DNA from: an uncultured Hungatella sp.
Lineage (GTDB): Bacteria; Bacillota; Clostridia; Lachnospirales; Lachnospiraceae
DNA: 48,533 nucleotides
Reading direction: 5' to 3'
Assembly (NCBI GenBank): GCA_910585645.1
Contig: CAJUFP010000026.1
Coordinates: 1-48,533 of the forward strand
Shown: piece after piece, positions 33,314-41,618 of the stretch
Layout of the letters: each line of letters begins with the position of its first letter
How positions within the stretch are numbered: position 1 is the first letter of the stretch
Notes under the pieces: generated by a model
Databases searched by the model: none
What the model was told of the DNA's origin: nothing
What the model saw: the letters and a program-made list of their open reading frames with translations, nothing else
Program-made: the position numbers and the translations under genes

Positions 33314-34150
33314 ATGAAAAAAGGAGTGCGAACGGTGGTCTACGATGACGAGTTACACATTGAGGCTTACCGTTTTGAGGGAATTGCGCAGCCTTTTCCC
33401 AACCATTTTCACGAATACTACGTGGTTGGGCTCATGGAAGAGGGAGAGCGTGTCCTGTCCTGCAAAAATCAAGAGTGCACCATCGCAAAAGGTAATGTTC
33501 TCCTGTTCAATCCAGGAGATAATCATGCCTGCGTTCAAAGTGATGGCGGTATGCTGGATTATAGAGGCTTCAACATCACCAGGGAGGTTATGCTGGATTT
33601 AGCAGAGGAAGTCACTGGCAGACGGGAACTGCCCGGATTTTCCAAAAACGTGATTTTAGATGAAGAAGTCGCCTGCTGCCTGCGCCCTCTCCATGAACTT
33701 GTGATGAAAGGCTCCAAAGAATTTGGAAAAGAGGAAAATCTGCTGTTCCTGATTTTTCTGTTGATCCAGCAGTACGGTCAGCCCTTTGAAAGCTGTATCC
33801 CGGAGTGCCGGGAGGAAATCGAAAAAGCCTGTTCCTTTATGGAACAGCACTATGCCGAGCGGATTTATCTGGATCAGATTTGCCGCTGTGCCGGATTGAG
33901 CAGATCTACGCTGCTCCGGGGCTTCGCCCGCTCAAAGGGTGTGACCCCGTACAGCTATCTGGAGAACATTCGGATTGGAAAGGCCAAAAAGCTGTTAGAA
34001 CAGGGCGTTCCCCCTGTCCGGGCGGCGCTGCAAACCGGCTTCTCCGACCAGAGCCATTTCACCAACTATTTCAACCGATATATTGGACTGGCCCCCGGTA
34101 TCTATCGGGACATCTTTAAGAATACGGAGGAAATGCCGCATGAAGGGTAA
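33314..34150 (+). CDS. AraC-family transcriptional regulator
   Basis: This 278-residue regulator has an N-terminal cupin-like sensing domain (about 15-150: PNHFHEYYVVGLMEEGER, GNVLLFNPGDNHAC) and two C-terminal HTH motifs (about 180-275: YLDQICRCAGLSRSTLLRGFARSKGVTPYSYLENIRIGKAKKLL and AALQTGFSDQSHFTNYFNRYIGLAPGIYR), the classical AraC pattern. GAGGAGG precedes the ATG at 33314. It overlaps the next gene by 11 bases and probably controls that transporter operon. The ligand is unknown. Confidence 0.92.
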   Translation: MKKGVRTVVYDDELHIEAYRFEGIAQPFPNHFHEYYVVGLMEEGERVLSCKNQECTIAKGNVLLFNPGDNHACVQSDGGMLDYRGFNITREVMLDLAEEVTGRRELPGFSKNVILDEEVACCLRPLHELVMKGSKEFGKEENLLFLIFLLIQQYGQPFESCIPECREEIEKACSFMEQHYAERIYLDQICRCAGLSRSTLLRGFARSKGVTPYSYLENIRIGKAKKLLEQGVPPVRAALQTGFSDQSHFTNYFNRYIGLAPGIYRDIFKNTEEMPHEG

Positions 34151-35054
34151 AAGCACAGCGGGACATTTATCCGCCCTGCTCACAATCATCATTTGGGGGA
34201 CGACCTTTATCTCTACCAAAATTCTGCTGGCGGATTTCCAGCCGGTAGAGATACTGTTCTTTCGCTTCGTCATAGGGCTTCTGGCCCTGTTGGTGGTCTA
34301 TCGACGGCGTTTGAAAGGGACAAACCGGCAGCAGGAACTGACTTTTGCCATTGCGGGCCTATGCGGAATATGCCTTTACTATCTGTTGGAGAACATTGCG
34401 CTCACCTACACAATGGCCTCCAATGTCGGGGTGATCATCTCCGTGGCCCCATTTTTCACGGCAATCCTGTCCCACTTGTTTCTGAAAGAGGAAAAGCCTC
34501 ATGCCGGCTTTTTTGTTGGCTTTGCAGTCGCAATGGTTGGGATTGCCCTTATCAGCTTTAATGGCTCCAAACTGGAACTGAACCCAACCGGGGACTTGCT
34601 GGCGCTGCTGGCTGCGTTGATCTGGGCCTGTTATTCTGTGCTGACAAAGAAAATCAGCAGTTACGGCTGCCACACCATTCTCACCACCCGGCGGGTGTTC
34701 TGCTACGGCACCCTGTTTATGCTCCCGCCCCTTTTTTTGTTTGATTTCAAGCCGGATTTGACAAGGTTCGGAAATCCTGTGTACCTGTTCAACATTCTGT
34801 TTTTGGGGCTGGGCGCTTCGGCTCTGTGCTTTGTCACCTGGAATTTTGCGGTCAAGGCCCTGGGGGCGGTTAAAACAAGCGTTTATATTTACATGGTTCC
34901 TGTGATTACGGTGGTGACTTCTATAGGTGTCCTTCATGAGAAAATCACCGCCCTGGCCGCCGGTGGGACGGTTTTGACACTGGCGGGCCTGTTCCTGTCA
35001 GAGAGCAAACTACTTTTGAGAAAAGAGGCAAAGCAAAATGGACTGGAAAAATGA
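34140..35054 (+). CDS. EamA/DMT-family transporter
   Basis: This 304-residue protein has about ten membrane segments in two EamA repeats: IIIWGTTFISTKILLADFQPVEILFFRFVIG, typical of the first, and LAALIWACYSVLTKKIS, typical of the second. Members export amino acids or other small metabolites. The start at 34140 lies within the AraC gene's last codons and its stop overlaps the next gene by 17 bases, so all three genes are translated from one message. Substrate unknown. Confidence 0.9.
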   Translation: MKGKSTAGHLSALLTIIIWGTTFISTKILLADFQPVEILFFRFVIGLLALLVVYRRRLKGTNRQQELTFAIAGLCGICLYYLLENIALTYTMASNVGVIISVAPFFTAILSHLFLKEEKPHAGFFVGFAVAMVGIALISFNGSKLELNPTGDLLALLAALIWACYSVLTKKISSYGCHTILTTRRVFCYGTLFMLPPLFLFDFKPDLTRFGNPVYLFNILFLGLGASALCFVTWNFAVKALGAVKTSVYIYMVPVITVVTSIGVLHEKITALAAGGTVLTLAGLFLSESKLLLRKEAKQNGLEK

Positions 35055-35460
35055 AAAATGCGTCATGGTTATTGACGAGAGCCTGCCGTTAGGTATTATC
35101 GCAAACACGGCAGCAATCATGGGGATTACTCTGGGGAAGAAAATGCCGGAGGTGGTAGGGGCTGACGTGACTGACCAAAGCGGCAAAGAGCATCTTGGTA
35201 TCATCGAATTTCCTGTGCCAATCCTGCGGGGAACACGGGAGATTATCAAGCAGATACGGGAAAAACTCTATCAGCCGGATTTTCAAGATTTAACAGTGGT
35301 GGATTTTTCCGATCTGGCCCAGGGCTGCAAGACCTATGACGAATTTATTGAGAAGATGGGTCATGTTCCCGAAAGTACCTTGCAATATTTCGGTGTTGCC
35401 ATCTGCGGCCCGAAGAAAAAGGTTAATAAGTTCACCGGAAGTATGCCCTTACTGCGATAA
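35038..35460 (+). CDS. DUF2000 family protein
   Basis: This 140-residue soluble protein matches the DUF2000 family: CVMVIDESLPLGIIANTAAIMGITLGKK at the start, then FPVPILRGTREIIKQIREK and FGVAICGPKKKVNKFTG. The fold resembles peptidyl-tRNA hydrolase-like proteins, but its role is unknown. It is the last gene of the AraC-EamA operon and is translationally coupled (17-base overlap), hinting at a shared job with the exporter. AGAGG precedes the start. Confidence 0.85.
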   Translation: MDWKNEKCVMVIDESLPLGIIANTAAIMGITLGKKMPEVVGADVTDQSGKEHLGIIEFPVPILRGTREIIKQIREKLYQPDFQDLTVVDFSDLAQGCKTYDEFIEKMGHVPESTLQYFGVAICGPKKKVNKFTGSMPLLR

Positions 35461-35528
35461 ATTCGTATGTAAAAGAAAAAAGCCGTCATAGAAGCAGCAT
35501 ATTGTCACACTTCCACTATCTCAAATGA

Positions 35529-35563
35529 AACAGCGGCATTAGCTTTTCGCCAATGCCGCTGTT
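35529..35563. terminator. Bidirectional terminator between convergent operons
   Basis: AACAGCGGCATT (35529-35540) is the exact complement of AATGCCGCTGTT (35552-35563), giving a 12-bp stem in the gap between DUF2000 and the flavoprotein gene. U-rich tails are weak. Confidence 0.65.
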
Positions 35564-35621
35564 AAGATTGATTATAAATCAGCTCTAAAATTCCAGGTTT
35601 GTACGCCTGTCATGTAAGGCA

Positions 35622-37460
35622 TCACTCTTCCGCCGCCGCGCTATGCCCCGCAATCCGTCCGAACACCGTAATATCCGCAATCGCGTCAGACCCGAGACGG
35701 TTGGTTCCATGGATATCACCGGTCACCTCACCGGCCGCGTAAAGGCCGGGAATCACCTCATTCTCCGTAGTCAGAACCTGAGCCTTGGTATTGATCTTCA
35801 ACCCGCCCATCGTATGATGGATTGCAGGCGTTGTCTTCATAATATAATACGGCCCTTCTCCAAAGGCGGTCAGTTCCCCTCTCTTGTTAAACTCCAGATC
35901 CTTCCCGTCCGCGCAGTATTGATTATACCGGTCAATGGTAGCCTGCAGCTCCTTGGCGTCAATCCCGAAATGAGCGGCAGCCTCCTCCACGGTATCCGCC
36001 TTCACCAGAATCCCGCGCTCAATCAGATTGTCATACTCCTTCTTGTGGCTGGCATTAACGCCGGACGCCTGCATGCTGGCCTCATCCCAGAACATGTAGG
36101 AAACGCCGCCGGTCTGGGCCTTCACAGCCATGGAAATAACATCCCGCCGCTCCAGCTCCTCAACAAAACGCTTGCCCTCCAGGTTTACCAGAATCGCCCG
36201 TCCCTCCAGACGGACATCCCCTACATACAGGAGAGTACCCGTCTCCGGGTCACAGGTAGGATACGTCTGAATATACTGCATATCAACCGTCTGAGCCCCC
36301 AGAGCCTCTGCCATAACAATACCGTCCCCCGTGCTTCCCACGGAGTTGGTGGAGAGGATCTTCTCATCCATATCCGGGTTATTGGCAATACGCATCTCCA
36401 GGTTGGAGCCGAAACCGCCTGTAGCCAGGATCACGCCCCTGGAAGCATTGTAGGTAATATCCTGTCCGTCGCACTGAGCCTTTACGGCAGTCACCTTGCC
36501 CTCCGTCTGTACCAGCTCCACAGCCGCCGTGTTGGTGTGGATCTCCACGCCCAGAGACTCTGCCTTTGCCTGAAGCTTCTCAATCAGCTCCACGCCGCTG
36601 GCATTCAGCGGAACGAGAGAACGCTTCACAGAATGGCCTCCAAAAAACAGCATGTAATCCTCAAACTGAACCTTCACATCATCCCGCAGCCAGATCGCCG
36701 CGTCCATGGCATTGTCAGCCAGAACACGAACCAGCTCCGGGTCATTCTCATTGTCCCCGCCTGCCAGAATATCCTCATAAAACTGGTCAGCGCTGTCCTC
36801 AATGCCCTCACCCTCCTGGAGCCAGTTGCCCGGAGCAGCCATTTCGCCGCCGGAGATCAGGGTATTACCGCCTGTGTTGTTCATCTTCTCAACTACGATA
36901 ACCTTTGCGCCGTCCTCAGCCGCCGTGATGGCAGCCGAGAGGCCCGCGCCCCCTGCACCCACCACGATCACATCCGCGTCATAGTGGTCCGCCTTCTCCT
37001 GAGAAGCTGCCGCTGCCTTTGCCGCCAGCAGATCCGAGGCAGCCCCCGTCTTCTCAAAAGCATTGTTTACAGCCTGAAGAAATCCCGTAGAAGAAAGCGT
37101 GGCCCCGGACACCATGTCCACGTCAATCTGATTGGTGGCGATTATGGTCTCACGAAGCTTGTCCATGGCGTCCGCGTACCCCGGAGTCTCCTGGTGCTCC
37201 AGCACCTTGATGTCCGTGATCTCAGAATCCTTGATGGTCAGCTCAACCTTGATGGTTCCGCCTTTGCCCGTGCCTTCACCCTCATACGTTCCGTCCGGAA
37301 TGCCCGCGGATTCGGTCTCCGCCTCCGTCACAGCCGCCTCCGTCTGGGCCGCCGTGGTCGTTTCAGCCGCCGTGGAAGTTTCGCCGGGCGCGGAACCGGA
37401 GCACGCGGTCAGAGAAAGGACCAGCGCGGAACTTAAAAGGATGCCTGTCAATCTTTTCAT
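35622..37460 (-). CDS. FMN/FAD flavin reductase lipoprotein (fumarate/urocanate reductase-like)
   Basis: This 612-residue protein has a lipoprotein signal (LVLSLTAC, Cys20), a Thr/Glu-rich spacer, an FMN-binding domain (about 60-145) with DMVSGATLSSTGF, the usual site of covalent FMN attachment, and a FAD_binding_2 reductase domain (about 160-612): DADVIVVGAGGAGLSAAI, GNTLISGGEMAA, GKRFVEELERRDVIS with a probable active-site Arg, HHTMGG and GTNRLGSDAIADITVFGRIAG. Such proteins sit outside the cell and reduce fumarate, urocanate or related enoates with electrons from the membrane. Substrate is not predictable. GGAGGG precedes the ATG at 37460. The two-component pair divergent to it likely senses its substrate. 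Confidence 0.9.
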   Translation of the reverse strand: MKRLTGILLSSALVLSLTACSGSAPGETSTAAETTTAAQTEAAVTEAETESAGIPDGTYEGEGTGKGGTIKVELTIKDSEITDIKVLEHQETPGYADAMDKLRETIIATNQIDVDMVSGATLSSTGFLQAVNNAFEKTGAASDLLAAKAAAASQEKADHYDADVIVVGAGGAGLSAAITAAEDGAKVIVVEKMNNTGGNTLISGGEMAAPGNWLQEGEGIEDSADQFYEDILAGGDNENDPELVRVLADNAMDAAIWLRDDVKVQFEDYMLFFGGHSVKRSLVPLNASGVELIEKLQAKAESLGVEIHTNTAAVELVQTEGKVTAVKAQCDGQDITYNASRGVILATGGFGSNLEMRIANNPDMDEKILSTNSVGSTGDGIVMAEALGAQTVDMQYIQTYPTCDPETGTLLYVGDVRLEGRAILVNLEGKRFVEELERRDVISMAVKAQTGGVSYMFWDEASMQASGVNASHKKEYDNLIERGILVKADTVEEAAAHFGIDAKELQATIDRYNQYCADGKDLEFNKRGELTAFGEGPYYIMKTTPAIHHTMGGLKINTKAQVLTTENEVIPGLYAAGEVTGDIHGTNRLGSDAIADITVFGRIAGHSAAAEE

Positions 37461-37594
37461 AATGTTCCCTCCATTTTCTATAAGATTGTGATTCATTTAA
37501 CACAAATAGTATAGTATAATAATGGAAAAATGTATTTGGAGTATCTTTCCGGAATTTGCACTTTTACGAACAGGAATGAATAAGAGGTACAATT

Positions 37595-39742
37595 ATGAGA
37601 TTGCAAAACAGGATTCTGATCTTATTTTCCCTGCTGTTCGCAGTGGGATTTCTCTTTCTGATGTTCTTCTCCGCCAATGCCATTGAGAGGACCAACCGGA
37701 ACATGGTGGACAGCTTTTCCACCCAGTCCTTTGAATTTAAATCCCAGGAAGTAGGCCAGTGGCTGGGGCAGCGTCTGACAGAGCTGCGGGTCATTGCCAT
37801 GAACGAAGCCCTGCAGGAGGGAAACATTGAAGAAGCGATCCCCTACATTGCCCGGCTCAACGAAAACATCGGGACCCAGTACGGCAATGAGTGGGGGACC
37901 TTTGCCGTGGGCTACACCGACGGCATCGGCTGGGTGGGGCCGGGGCGGTATATCGACATATCCGCCAGAGAATACTTTTACGAAGCCATGAAAGGGGAGA
38001 GGGAATACGTGCTGTCAGCTCCCGTGATCTCCCGGACCGACCAGGCGGAGATCTCCCTGATCTGCTACCCCCTGCGGGATCAGAGGGACCAGGTATACGG
38101 TTTCCTCAACGCGGCCATCTCCCTGGAAAAGCTCCATGAGATCGTGGCGGAACTGGACTTTTACAACGGCCAGTCCTGGATCATGGACCCAGAGGGCAGC
38201 ATCTATACCCGCTCCGGCGCGGATGAGAGAGCCGTGAAAGCCCTTCTCCCAGAGCTTAACAAGAGCCAGAAAGGCTGTCTGGACATGGAAAATGGGGCAG
38301 CCACCGTATTTTACACCCGGATTCCCTACACCCGGCAGTGGTATCTCTGCACATCCATCGAAAATTCCCAGCTTATGGAGGCCACGAGACACCTTACCGT
38401 AAAACTGTCCATGGTCCTTCTGATTGTCATGATCCTTTTGTTCCTGTGCAGTATCCTGGTGTCCCGAAGCGTCACAAAACCCATCGGAAAAATGGCGGAG
38501 GCCATGAAAAAAGTGGAGACAGGGGACTGGGAGGTCAGGCTGCAGCTGAAAGGCAGGGACGAGATCGCCCGGCTGTCCTGGTCCTTTGACCAGATGGTGC
38601 AGAAAGTTCACAGCCTGGTCCTTAAGACCGCCGAAAATGAGCGGGAAAAGCGGAAGGCGGAGCTGCGTGTCCTTCAGGCCCAGATCAACCCCCATTTTCT
38701 GTACAACACCCTGGACACCCTCCAGTACAAAGCCTACGACACCGGAGATGAGGAGATGGTAACCATGATCAGCTCCCTGTCCGCGTTTTTCCGGATCTCT
38801 CTAAGCCGGGGCCGGGAGATCATCCCCCTTGAAAAAGAGCTGGAACACGTGGAAAGCTACCTGAAAATCCAGAAGATCCGGTTCCAGGACGTGCTGTCCT
38901 ACCACATTCAGACAGAGGTAAAAGACTCCTTCCAGGTCCTTAAGCTGATCCTGCAGCCGCTGGTGGAAAATGCCATCCAGCACGGCATCAAGCCCAAGAT
39001 GGCGCCGGGAACGATCTATATCCGGGTGACGCAGGCGGAGGTGGAGGCAGAAACGGAAATGGAACAGGAACAGCCGTCTGCGCGGCAGCCCCATGCAGCC
39101 CCAGGGAAGCAGGATACGCCAGCCGCATTGTCTCATGAAGATGCAGGGAAACAGGAGAAACAGCCGTCTGCCCGTCCGTCCCATGCAGCCCCAGAGAGGC
39201 AGGATACGCCAGCCGCCACCGGAGCACTTCATAAAGCAGGGAAACAGGAGGAACAGCCGTCTGCCCGCCCGTCCCATGCAGCCCCAGGGAAGCAGGATAC
39301 ACCAGCCGCCGCCGGAGCGTCTCATGAAGATGCAGGGAAGCAGGAGAAACAGCCGTCTGCGTGGCAGCTCCATGCAGCCCCAGGAAAGAAGGATACGCCA
39401 GCCGCCGCCGGAGCACCTTATGAAGATGCAGGGAAACAGGAGAAACAGCCGTCTGCCCGCCCGCCACGTAAGGCTCCGGACAGAAAAAAGACGCGCCTGA
39501 TTCTGGAAGTGGAGGACAACGGCGTGGGCATGACAGAAGCCCGTCTCAGAGAACTGAGAAGAGAGCTCCATGAAGGAACAGCCGGAAAAAGCTACGGCCT
39601 CATAAATGTAAACAACCGCATCCGGCTTCTCTACGGAGAGGAGGCGGAGGTGACGATACAGTCCCGGGAGGGAGAAGGCGCCTGTGTAACCATTGTCCTC
39701 CCACAGCTGCCCCGGGAGAAGACGGAGGAGAATTATGGTTGA
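37595..39742 (+). CDS. YesM-type sensor histidine kinase with tandem repeats in its ATPase domain
   Basis: This 715-residue kinase has a membrane helix (about 7-29), an external dCache-like sensor (about 30-268, with DISAREYFYEAMKGE), a second helix (270-290), HAMP (290-345) and a His_kinase domain with phospho-His367 in INPHFLYNTLD. The ATPase domain starts normally (N box LVENAIQHGIKPK, about 460) and ends normally (VEDNGVGM, then GKSYGLINVNNRIRLLYG), but in between are some 135 residues of Ala/Pro/Gln/Lys-rich tandem repeats (about 493-628) that normal kinases lack. It overlaps the response regulator by eight bases. It lies divergent to the flavin reductase gene. Confidence 0.9.
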   Translation: MRLQNRILILFSLLFAVGFLFLMFFSANAIERTNRNMVDSFSTQSFEFKSQEVGQWLGQRLTELRVIAMNEALQEGNIEEAIPYIARLNENIGTQYGNEWGTFAVGYTDGIGWVGPGRYIDISAREYFYEAMKGEREYVLSAPVISRTDQAEISLICYPLRDQRDQVYGFLNAAISLEKLHEIVAELDFYNGQSWIMDPEGSIYTRSGADERAVKALLPELNKSQKGCLDMENGAATVFYTRIPYTRQWYLCTSIENSQLMEATRHLTVKLSMVLLIVMILLFLCSILVSRSVTKPIGKMAEAMKKVETGDWEVRLQLKGRDEIARLSWSFDQMVQKVHSLVLKTAENEREKRKAELRVLQAQINPHFLYNTLDTLQYKAYDTGDEEMVTMISSLSAFFRISLSRGREIIPLEKELEHVESYLKIQKIRFQDVLSYHIQTEVKDSFQVLKLILQPLVENAIQHGIKPKMAPGTIYIRVTQAEVEAETEMEQEQPSARQPHAAPGKQDTPAALSHEDAGKQEKQPSARPSHAAPERQDTPAATGALHKAGKQEEQPSARPSHAAPGKQDTPAAAGASHEDAGKQEKQPSAWQLHAAPGKKDTPAAAGAPYEDAGKQEKQPSARPPRKAPDRKKTRLILEVEDNGVGMTEARLRELRRELHEGTAGKSYGLINVNNRIRLLYGEEAEVTIQSREGEGACVTIVLPQLPREKTEENYG
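39071..39480 (+). repeat. In-frame tandem repeats of 90-96 bp
   Basis: Units begin with CAGCCGTCTG at 39071, 39161, 39254, 39350 and 39446, giving lengths of 90, 93, 96 and 96 bp plus a partial fifth. All are multiples of three, so the frame is kept. Each encodes a variant of QPSARPSHAAPGKQDTPAA followed by a SHEDAGKQEK-like part. Near-identity points to recent slippage or recombination. Confidence 0.92.
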
Positions 39743-40478
39743 TATGGTAATCTGTGACGACGAGGTGATCTTAAGAAACGGCCTCAAGTCCTGGGTGGAG
39801 AAATCTGGTCTCCCCTTAAAAGTAAGCGGGACGGCGGGCAACGGCCCCCAGGCATTGGAGCTGATCGCGGATCAGAAGCCTTTCATCGCCCTTATGGACA
39901 TTAATATGCCGGGGATGGCAGGCCTGGACGTGATCGAGGAGATTCAGAACCGGGGCATTGACACCAGATTCATCATCATATCCGGCCACGACGAATTTCA
40001 GTACGCCAGAAGAGCCTGCCATCTGGGCGTGGTGGACTATCTGTTAAAACCCATTGACAGAGAGGAGCTGGTGGAACTTCTCAAAAAAGTGCTGGAGCAG
40101 ATACGCAAAGAACAGCTGACCCAGAAAATCTTTGTGGAAAAAGAAGACACCACCAAGGAAAAGATTCTGGGGTACATCCAGGACCACTTCACAGAGCAGC
40201 AGTTTTCCCTGGGACAGCTGGCAGAGCAGTTCCACCTGTCCCAGTCCTATGTCACCAGGCTTATCAAGCAGGAGACAGGAAGCTCCTTCTCAGAACTTCT
40301 CACCAGAATGCGCATTGACAGGGCCGTGTCCCTTCTGGTCCGGAGCCCGGACATGAAGCTGGTGGAGATCGCGGAGCGGACAGGATTCGCCAGCCAGCAC
40401 TATTTTTCCAGAGTATTTAAAGAGAAGACCGGCTTCTCCCCGGCAGACTACCGGGAATATATCAGGAAGAATCCTTGA
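39735..40478 (+). CDS. Response regulator, REC-AraC (YesN type)
   Basis: This 247-residue regulator pairs with the kinase just upstream. The receiver domain (1-120) has Asp8 and Asp9, phospho-acceptor Asp55 in IALMDINMPG and the conserved Lys in YLLKPID. The C-terminal AraC domain (about 148-247) has two HTH motifs: FSLGQLAEQFHLSQSYVTRLIKQETGSSFSELL and LVEIAERTGFASQHYFSRVFKEKTGFSPADYR. I start at 39735, where GGAGGAG precedes the ATG. The obvious targets are the divergent flavin reductase gene and the downstream SDR. Confidence 0.93.
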   Translation: MVDMVICDDEVILRNGLKSWVEKSGLPLKVSGTAGNGPQALELIADQKPFIALMDINMPGMAGLDVIEEIQNRGIDTRFIIISGHDEFQYARRACHLGVVDYLLKPIDREELVELLKKVLEQIRKEQLTQKIFVEKEDTTKEKILGYIQDHFTEQQFSLGQLAEQFHLSQSYVTRLIKQETGSSFSELLTRMRIDRAVSLLVRSPDMKLVEIAERTGFASQHYFSRVFKEKTGFSPADYREYIRKNP

Positions 40479-40503
40479 CAAACATTCGCTTCACTGCTAT
40501 GCT
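40475..40503 (+). promoter_or_regulatory. Promoter of the SDR gene
   Basis: A consensus TTGACA (40475-40480) overlaps the regulator's stop codon and is followed after 17 bases by TATGCT (40498-40503). The SDR gene begins 49 bases later. Confidence 0.75.
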
Positions 40504-40552
40504 GTGAAACAGGAAATGTTAAAATATTATCAAGAAAAGGAGACAGACTCAA

Positions 40553-41332
40553 ATGGGAATTTTCGACGGTAAAACAGCCATCATCACCGGAGGAGGAAAG
40601 GCAAAATCCATAGGCTACGGCATTGCCACAGCCTACGCCAAAGAAGGCGCCAACCTGGTTCTCACAGGGCGCAATGAGCAGAAACTTCTGGACGCCAAGG
40701 AGGAGCTGGAGCGGCTCTACGGCATAAAAGTCCTGGCGATGCAGGCCGAAGTAACCCCGGACGACGAGGCCGAGGACCGGGTAAAAGAAGTGGTGCAGAC
40801 TGCCATCAAAACCTTCGGCCGCATTGACGTGCTGATCAACAACGCCCAGGCATCCGCATCCGGCATCCCTCTGTCCATGCAGACCAGGGACCACTTTGAC
40901 CTGGGGATCTACTCCGGTCTGTACGCCACCTTCTACTATATGAGGGAATGCTACCCCTACCTGAAAGAAACCCAGGGGTCAGTCATCAACTTCGCCTCCG
41001 GAGCCGGCCTTTTCGGCAATGCGGGACAGTGCTCCTACGCGGCGGCCAAGGAGGGCATCCGGGGACTTTCCAGGGTGGCGGCCACAGAGTGGGGCAAGGA
41101 CAATATCAATGTCAACGTAGTCTGCCCCCTGGCCATGACCTCCCAGCTGGAGAACTTTAAAGCCTCCTACCCCGAAGCCTACGAGAAGAACCTGAGGGCC
41201 GTGCCCATGGGCCGGTTTGGCGACCCGGAAAAAGACATCGGACGGGTGTGCGTACACCTTGGCTCCCCTGACTTCAAGTACATGTCCGGCGAGACCATCA
41301 CCCTGGAAGGCGGCATGGGCCTGCGGCCATAA
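40553..41332 (+). CDS. Short-chain dehydrogenase/reductase
   Basis: This 259-residue SDR has the nucleotide motif ITGGGKAKSIGYGIA, NNAQAS near 96-101 and the catalytic set Ser149, Tyr162 and Lys166 (NFASGAGLFGNAGQCSYAAAKEG). The GGGKAKSIG spacing recalls enoyl-reductase-like and bile-acid/steroid-type SDRs, but that does not fix a substrate. AAAAGGAG precedes the start. It has its own good promoter, yet its position after the kinase/regulator pair and the flavin reductase suggests one pathway, perhaps redox handling of a ring or enoate compound. No terminator is visible; the repeats at 41343-41417 follow. Confidence 0.88.
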   Translation: MGIFDGKTAIITGGGKAKSIGYGIATAYAKEGANLVLTGRNEQKLLDAKEELERLYGIKVLAMQAEVTPDDEAEDRVKEVVQTAIKTFGRIDVLINNAQASASGIPLSMQTRDHFDLGIYSGLYATFYYMRECYPYLKETQGSVINFASGAGLFGNAGQCSYAAAKEGIRGLSRVAATEWGKDNINVNVVCPLAMTSQLENFKASYPEAYEKNLRAVPMGRFGDPEKDIGRVCVHLGSPDFKYMSGETITLEGGMGLRP

Positions 41333-41342
41333 CGCCAGGCCC

Positions 41343-41417
41343 CCTCATTAATACCAGACCACCTTCCTCATTAATGCCAAGCCCCTCCTCATTAACACCA
41401 GATCAACCCCTCATTAA
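41343..41417. repeat. Four short direct repeats at about 22-bp intervals
   Basis: CCTCATTAA occurs at 41343, 41366, 41387 and 41409, each usually followed by (T/C)(A/G)CCA. Spacings of 23, 21 and 22 bp place all copies on the same helix face. The rest of the gap 41333-41618 has no gene; TATAAT at 41547-41552 may belong to the next gene's promoter. Confidence 0.7.
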
Positions 41418-41618
41418 CACAGCGGCCCCCTTGTGCATATAATGTAATAAAAAAAGACAGTATTTCGGTACATGCCGGTTTGTGAAGAGATAATTGCCGG
41501 AGCACTCCATATGTTTGAGTTTCCTTCAGCTATAAAGTACGGTGATTATAATTAAAACAGGTTTAGCATAACGACGGTACAGAGATATGGTCCATGCTGT
41601 AACAAAGGGGGACGATCC

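Noticed and set aside
35643..37436. A 597-codon open frame on the plus strand opposite the flavin reductase gene
   Set aside because: The translation is low-complexity, rich in His/Arg/Leu and matches nothing, while the minus strand encodes a complete lipoprotein reductase with all motifs. It is a codon-bias shadow.
38801..39841. Long antisense frame opposite the histidine kinase repeats
   Set aside because: It merely mirrors the tandem repeats and high G+C coding strand, with no ribosome site or recognisable domain.
41343..41417. Four CCTCATTAA copies considered as a CRISPR array
   Set aside because: The conserved word is only 9-14 bases and the intervals are too short for spacers.
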